Below, one piece after another: positions 59,916 through 64,000 of a DNA stretch of 64,000 bases. The notes beneath the pieces are model-generated. The model searched no databases. It was not told the DNA's origin and saw only the letters and a program-made list of their open reading frames with translations. The stretch spans positions 17,418,501-17,482,500 of the forward strand of contig NW_018343964.1 of NCBI RefSeq assembly GCF_002099425.1, in the 5' to 3' direction. Both the position numbers and the translations under genes were made by a program. The DNA comes from Phascolarctos cinereus (Eukaryota > Chordata > Mammalia > Diprotodontia > Phascolarctidae). Within the stretch, counting starts at the first letter, position 1. Each line of letters starts with the position of its first letter.

Positions 59916-61068
59916 GAAATAGGAGGTAGGGGGAAAAAATTAAAAGAAAGAAAAAGAAAGAAAATTTAAATTTTTTTAAAAAGAAAAAGAAATGGAGGTG
60001 GGGAGTGGACCCTCACCCTGCATTTGTAAATCTCCTTACCCCTCTTTCTTTCTATGCCTCTAGCCAAACCAACCACAGTAAGTTTTAATGATATCTAAGT
60101 AAACCCTGGGGGTACCTATTTATTTAAAGCAAGCTTTTTATAATAGGAATCCTTTTGTAATGTGAATAGTCATTCCTCTTTACTCCTACCTGACCAATTT
60201 ATCTTTTTTCATTTGTTTACATTTCTCTTTTTCTTCCTGGTATCCCAATATGCTGTGAACCATTGAACACAACAGTCTAGGAAGAATTAAAATTGAGCAT
60301 CGTCCATGGAAAACCAGTAGTCTGAATTGTCATTCCTATGCTAAATTACCTACATCGCCGAACTCTGCTGTTTTTATTTAGTTGGCCTCTTAAATATTGC
60401 CATGCATTAGCATTTTCCATTAATAGTTAACAGGATCACCAGGCATGGGAAGTGTTATCACTGAGCAATGGGACCAGGTGACCAAGTTAATACTACCCTT
60501 AAAGCCTTAACTACTGGGCCTCCTAACTTGGGAGGATAAATGCACGACATTAGCAGTATCAAACTAGGATAGGATTTTTTTTCCCATTTAAATGCATACA
60601 CATTTCTATACGAAGATAAAAGTCACTTACAATATGAAAGAACAAAATGTTTCATAATTTAAAAGGCATCAATGCTTTCTTTAAACTTACCCTACTATGG
60701 AAAGAAGCGTAACTAAGGTTCAAATTGGAACATTTATACAAGTAAAACTCACCTATAATTAAAAAACAAATAAACAAACAAACAATTATCACCCATCCAA
60801 GATCCCTAAAAGTGCTGCTTAAGTTTGGGTTAAGTCTACAGCTTTTTCCCTTGTTTGTCAAGTCACTAGAATATGTAACTACTTCTAGCCAGGAATATGA
60901 AAATGTTCTGGGTTTCCTAAACCATGAGTTCTTTTGTTAGAGTATTTTGTGTGCTTATTGTTTTATACCAGAACACCCAACGCAGATCATAACTACCAAA
61001 TATTTAGCTGTGCAAAATAGTTCTCTAAGTGCTTAAATGCAAATAAGAGACATGTTTTTTTAAAGATA
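59916..61068. other. MTARC2 intron 4, largely repeat-free
   Basis: Apart from an A-rich tract near 59,935-59,995, no repeat is recognised between 60,000 and 61,060. No coding pattern is seen either. Confidence 0.35.
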
Positions 61069-61135
61069 AATTTGTTGTTGAGTTGTTTCAGTCATGTCCA
61101 ACTCTTCATGAAACCATTTGGGGTTAGGATATACT
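61069..61135 (-). repeat. MAR1 SINE end fragment
   Basis: GTTGTTGAGTTGTTTCAGTC and AACTCTTCATGAAACCATTT match the tail of a reverse MAR1. Confidence 0.75.
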
Positions 61136-61215
61136 TAGATTACTTTCTTCAATTCATTGTACAGGACAAGAACACAATCACTGGTGCCTCTGAGAACACT
61201 GGATGAGGTACTTTT

Positions 61216-61527
61216 TTAATTTTTTTTTTATTTTTAGGTTTAAAAGCATTCATATTTTCTCCAACTCCTTGCACAGCTGTTTTGGCTCCTACTATGTGAA
61301 CTCATGCTGAGTGGGTGATGGCATTGTCTTTCTCCCTGGTATGAAGATTAAAGGGTTTAACAAAGGATTTGACTAGACTTCAGTCACGTGGTGGCCAGTA
61401 CAGACCTCTCGTGGGCAGAAAAGGATGGGCAGTGAGTGCTGATGGTCCTTTGGCTACCTGCAGTACTCCTTTATTACAATCTCTCGAGATGGCTGTCTGC
61501 TCCTTCGATACACGTGGAGAGAGAGAG
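61216..61527 (-). mobile_element. Poly(A)-tailed retroposed sequence, 312 bp, source unknown
   Basis: An exact 16-base duplication, TGGATGAGGTACTTTT, flanks the block at 61,200-61,215 and 61,528-61,543. On the minus strand the insert ends in an A-rich tail (CCTAAAAATAAAAAAAAA). The cut site reads TTC/AAAA, close to the L1 endonuclease consensus. The 5' end is CT-rich (CTCTCTCTCTCCACGTG). It is not MAR1, WSINE1, MIR or L1. It may be a processed pseudogene of a host RNA or an uncatalogued SINE. One minus-strand frame reads LVKSFVKPFNLHTREKDNAI for a short stretch, which I cannot assign. Confidence 0.88.
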
Positions 61528-61543
61528 TGGATGAGGTACTTTT

Positions 61544-62505
61544 GAAGAAAGTTTTACCAATCTTCCTCCAGCAATCAATTGTCCCAGTATTGGGATATGA
61601 CAATTGTCCCATGACATCAGGTGCCCAGTCGGCACCTTACCATATCAAAGGGAAAGGAGAACACCACCGCTACCGCAGTCACTGATTGTGCAACCATCCA
61701 ATTTATCACAGTCTGAATGATCTTAGCATCTGGAAGCATGTCTTTTACTGTATCATAGATTCACAAGGAGGCTGCTCTATAGATAATAAACCTTGCTCTG
61801 AGGCATTGAAAACTTGCCATAAGCCACAAATTCCATCAGACAGTGATTTTCAGAATGTTTCCCAGGCCTTTGCATTCTCCTTCAGTGCCAAATTTCCCAG
61901 TATCAGCAGCAGCCAAGGGGGGTTCTTGCAAAATCCAAGAGGGAGACAAACCAGAGAAAAGTGGCTCTATCTGCACAGCGCCAGAGGTCAGATTACCAGC
62001 AAAATACTTGCAAAATTGTGGGCACAGCATCCCCAAAACACCTGCTTATTGCTTATCCTTAAAGGCAAAGTTAAGGGCCCAGGCGGGATGAAATATCTTA
62101 TGACATTTGTTAAGTTACCCTGCCAGCGGAGATGCATTCTGGGAAGATGGTGGAGTAGGTCAGAAATTTACAGGCTCTCCAGATTTCCTCCACAAACACT
62201 TTGTTCCTTTGGAATTCAAACTATAAAGTCTATTGTGCCTTTATACTGCTTATTAGTAGTAATTTGTTTACTTGTGTGCTTTCCCTGATGTAGTCATCTA
62301 TCTCAGTGGGGGCCAGGGAGGTCTCAGAGATAGCAATAAAATGCCACCAGCCAGGAAGTCCTCAGTGAGGGAGATGGCCTGTTTTGTCATGGTTACAGAG
62401 GGAGCAGTGGTGGAGTTGGAGGCAGAGACACAGTGCAAGAAACCCGGAAGCCAGGGAGAACTTGGCTGCCTGCCCAACCCCAGCCCCTCAGGTTGGGCCA
62501 AAAGT
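61544..62505 (+). other. Unassigned sequence with a 200-codon open frame
   Basis: The frame at 61,686-62,288 begins at TTG, not ATG; its first ATG comes well inside. It has no domain that I recognise, and other frames are open nearby. GGGAAGATGGTGGAGTAGGT at 62,137 resembles the start of L1 leaders, so part of this may be an L1 5' end. I do not call a gene. Confidence 0.4.
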
Positions 62506-62508
62506 ACC

Positions 62509-62730
62509 ATGAGTTCTTAACCTGGGATCTTTGGTTAGATTTCAGGGGATCCATGAATTTAGAGGAGAAAAAAAATCACACTTTTATTTCAATATAACTG
62601 GTTTCCTTTCTAATCCTATGAGTTTTCTTTTTATGCATTTAAAAAAGAGTATTCTGAGAAGAGGACAATAGGTTTCACCAGAGTGCCAGAGGGAGTCTGG
62701 GGCACAATCACCGTTAAGAATCACTCCCTT
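62509..62730. mobile_element. hAT-type DNA element fragment
   Basis: The left AGTTCTTAACCTGGGATC and reverse-complemented right AGTGATTCTTAAC ends form a diverged inverted repeat. The interior has AGTATTCTGAGAAGAGGACA and CACCAGAGTGCCAGAGGG, the reverse of motifs seen at 21.98-22.19 kb, so the two are related. Confidence 0.65.
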
Positions 62731-63088
62731 AAGCAAACATTTAAGTAAGGCTTTTAACCTAAAAGGAATGTCAGAACAATTTGCCTTTTGGCTGAGATAA
62801 ACACAGGAACATTTCATTCCCAAAGAGAGAAGTTTTCAAAACACAATGGGCTGATGAGTAAAGGGTTCCTATGGGAAGAGGTCTTTAGCCATCCTGACAA
62901 AAATAGAACTGGAAGGGAAGATCACAAGGTCCAACCACCTCATTTTACAGAGATAACTGAGATCCAAACAACAAATGACTAACCAAGGTCATATAATGAT
63001 TTAGTGACAAAACCTAGACTAGATCTCAGGTTTACAGACTTTCAACAGTTCAATTCAATTCAAAGAATTGATTTAAGTACTTACTATG
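62731..63088. other. MTARC2 intron 4, MIR fragment and unassigned
   Basis: CCTCATTTTACAGAGATAAC near 62,937 marks a reverse MIR fragment (about 62,890-63,050). The rest is unassigned. Confidence 0.45.
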
Positions 63089-63096
63089 TGTAAGGC

Positions 63097-63356
63097 TGCT
63101 AGGCCACAAAGCAGATAGAGTGCTGGGCCTCCAATCAGGAATTCTCCTCTTCCTGAGTTCAAATCTGGCCCCAGACTCTTCCTTAGCTGTGTGACCTTGG
63201 GCAAGTCACTTCACCTTGTTTGCCTCAGTCTCCTCATCTGTAAAATGAGTTGGAGAAAGAAATGGCAAACCACTCCAGTATCTTTGTCAAGAAAACCCTG
63301 AATGGGGTCCGGAAGAGTCAGAAATGCCTTGAAAAACAACTGAGCAACAACAAATT
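63097..63356 (+). repeat. MAR1 SINE with target duplication
   Basis: AGTTCAAATCTGGCCCCAGA, AGCTGTGTGACCTTGGGCAA and GAAATGGCAAACCACTCCAG are present. TGTAAGGC at 63,089-63,096 and 63,357-63,364 is the target duplication. The SINE split an older repeat that resumes as TGTAAGGCACCGTGC. Confidence 0.9.
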
Positions 63357-64000
63357 TGTAAGGCACCGTGCCGTGAATGAAAATAGTCCCAGCACTCAAG
63401 GAACTTACATCTAACAAGTAAACAGACAGAGCAAATAAGTTCAAAGTCATTTGAGATGGGAGAAAGCAATATCAACCTATGTCATAGCAAAAGCCTTTTT
63501 AGGAGAGGAGGCGGCACTTGGGATGAGTCCTGAAAAAGTCTAAGAGGCAGAGGTAAGGAGGGAGTGCATTCCAGGGACTGCGCAAAACCATAAGAATGGG
63601 AACAAAAGTACCATATACTGCAGTCACCCATGTTTGTAGCTCAGCCCACCACCAAATGGAAAGCTATGTGAAGTCAGGGACCGTATTTAAACTTTCTAAC
63701 TGCTCCAGTGCCTAGCCCAGGGATAAATGACTGTTGAGTGGATTAATGCACATTGAGCATTTATTTCATTTAATGTTCAACCAACATTATTGAGTGTTTT
63801 TCAACTGTGTAAGATGGAACAACATAAAAGAAAGAAGAAAGCACAGCCCCTGCTGTCTAGGAGCTTGTTAGAGATTAGGGACCGAACCTGTGACTTTTAC
63901 TGATACAGGAAACTAACTCTCAGGTGAGGAAACTCCCTCCACCAATGCAACATAGTGTCTTCTCTACAATTTATAGGCTTGGAGAGTTGCTAAGAAGTTA
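63357..64000 (+). other. Old dispersed LINE-like repeat, then unassigned sequence
   Basis: CAGCACTCAAGGAACTTACA and GGGAGTGCATTCCAGGGACT belong to the ancient motif set seen at 40.5, 42.3 and 59.0 kb. Nothing in 63,620-64,000 resembles a mARC exon. Confidence 0.4.

Noticed and set aside
61686-62288. 200-codon open frame
   Set aside because: It begins at TTG, shows no domain, has competing frames, and lies in a region that partly resembles an L1 leader inside an intron.
2841-63356. True tRNA genes
   Set aside because: The tRNA-like heads all belong to MAR1, WSINE1-like or MIR SINEs. None forms a complete cloverleaf with the required stems.
55722-64000. Exons 1-4 of MTARC2
   Set aside because: I searched for the reverse complement of the FRPNIV, GRDCG, VTARQEP and KSCKGVP regions and found nothing convincing, so they are placed beyond 64,000.
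1-64000. Undescribed multi-gene system or CRISPR-like array
   Set aside because: Repeats are dispersed SINE, LINE and hAT copies or simple microsatellites, and the only supported genes are the two mARC paralogues.

Overview
The window is vertebrate nuclear DNA and almost certainly marsupial. It has long introns with GT-AG junctions, a CpG-island promoter, and very dense retroposed repeats. The commonest repeats are tRNA-derived SINEs of the marsupial MAR1 and WSINE1-like types, followed by MIR/THER1-type SINEs, L2 and CR1/L3 LINEs, marsupial L1, half-L1 (HAL1) and short hAT elements. I cannot name the species from the sequence alone.

Two protein-coding genes are supported, both on the minus strand. 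They are tandem paralogues of the mitochondrial amidoxime-reducing component (mARC). MTARC1 is represented by exons 1-6: exon 1 at 34,980-35,296 in a CpG island, exon 2 at 30,311-30,484, exon 3 at 23,025-23,187, exon 4 at 21,356-21,496, exon 5 at 7,492-7,553 and exon 6 at 7,284-7,355. Its last exon was not found and should lie left of position 1. The 3' part of MTARC2 is present as exon 5 at 55,660-55,721, exon 6 at 55,504-55,575 and the terminal exon 7 at 54,469-54,595, with a poly(A) signal at 54,393-54,398. Its first four exons should lie right of 64,000. Read along the minus strand the order is MTARC2 then MTARC1, the same as human chromosome 1q41, with about 19 kb between them. Both products belong to the outer-mitochondrial-membrane molybdenum enzyme family that works with cytochrome b5 type B and NADH-cytochrome b5 reductase to reduce N-hydroxylated compounds.

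Layout: 1-7,283 is presumed MTARC1 intron 6 (SINEs, a TAG/CAG microsatellite). 7,284-35,296 is MTARC1, with its largest intron (intron 4, 13.8 kb) carrying a long L2, its intron 3 short, intron 2 carrying CR1 and a HAL1 insertion, and intron 1 carrying SINEs and a possible LTR fossil. 35,300-54,390 is intergenic (hAT MITE, 100-bp perfect palindrome, a nearly complete HAL1, L1 pieces, L2). 54,390-64,000 is MTARC2 (hairpin, hAT elements, and a poly(A)-tailed retroposed sequence with a 16-bp target duplication).

I found no RNA gene, CRISPR array or unknown multi-gene system. The best leads are the 100-bp palindrome, the unidentified retroposed sequence at 61.2 kb, several uncatalogued dispersed repeat families that recur inside the window, and sequence details of the mARC proteins.
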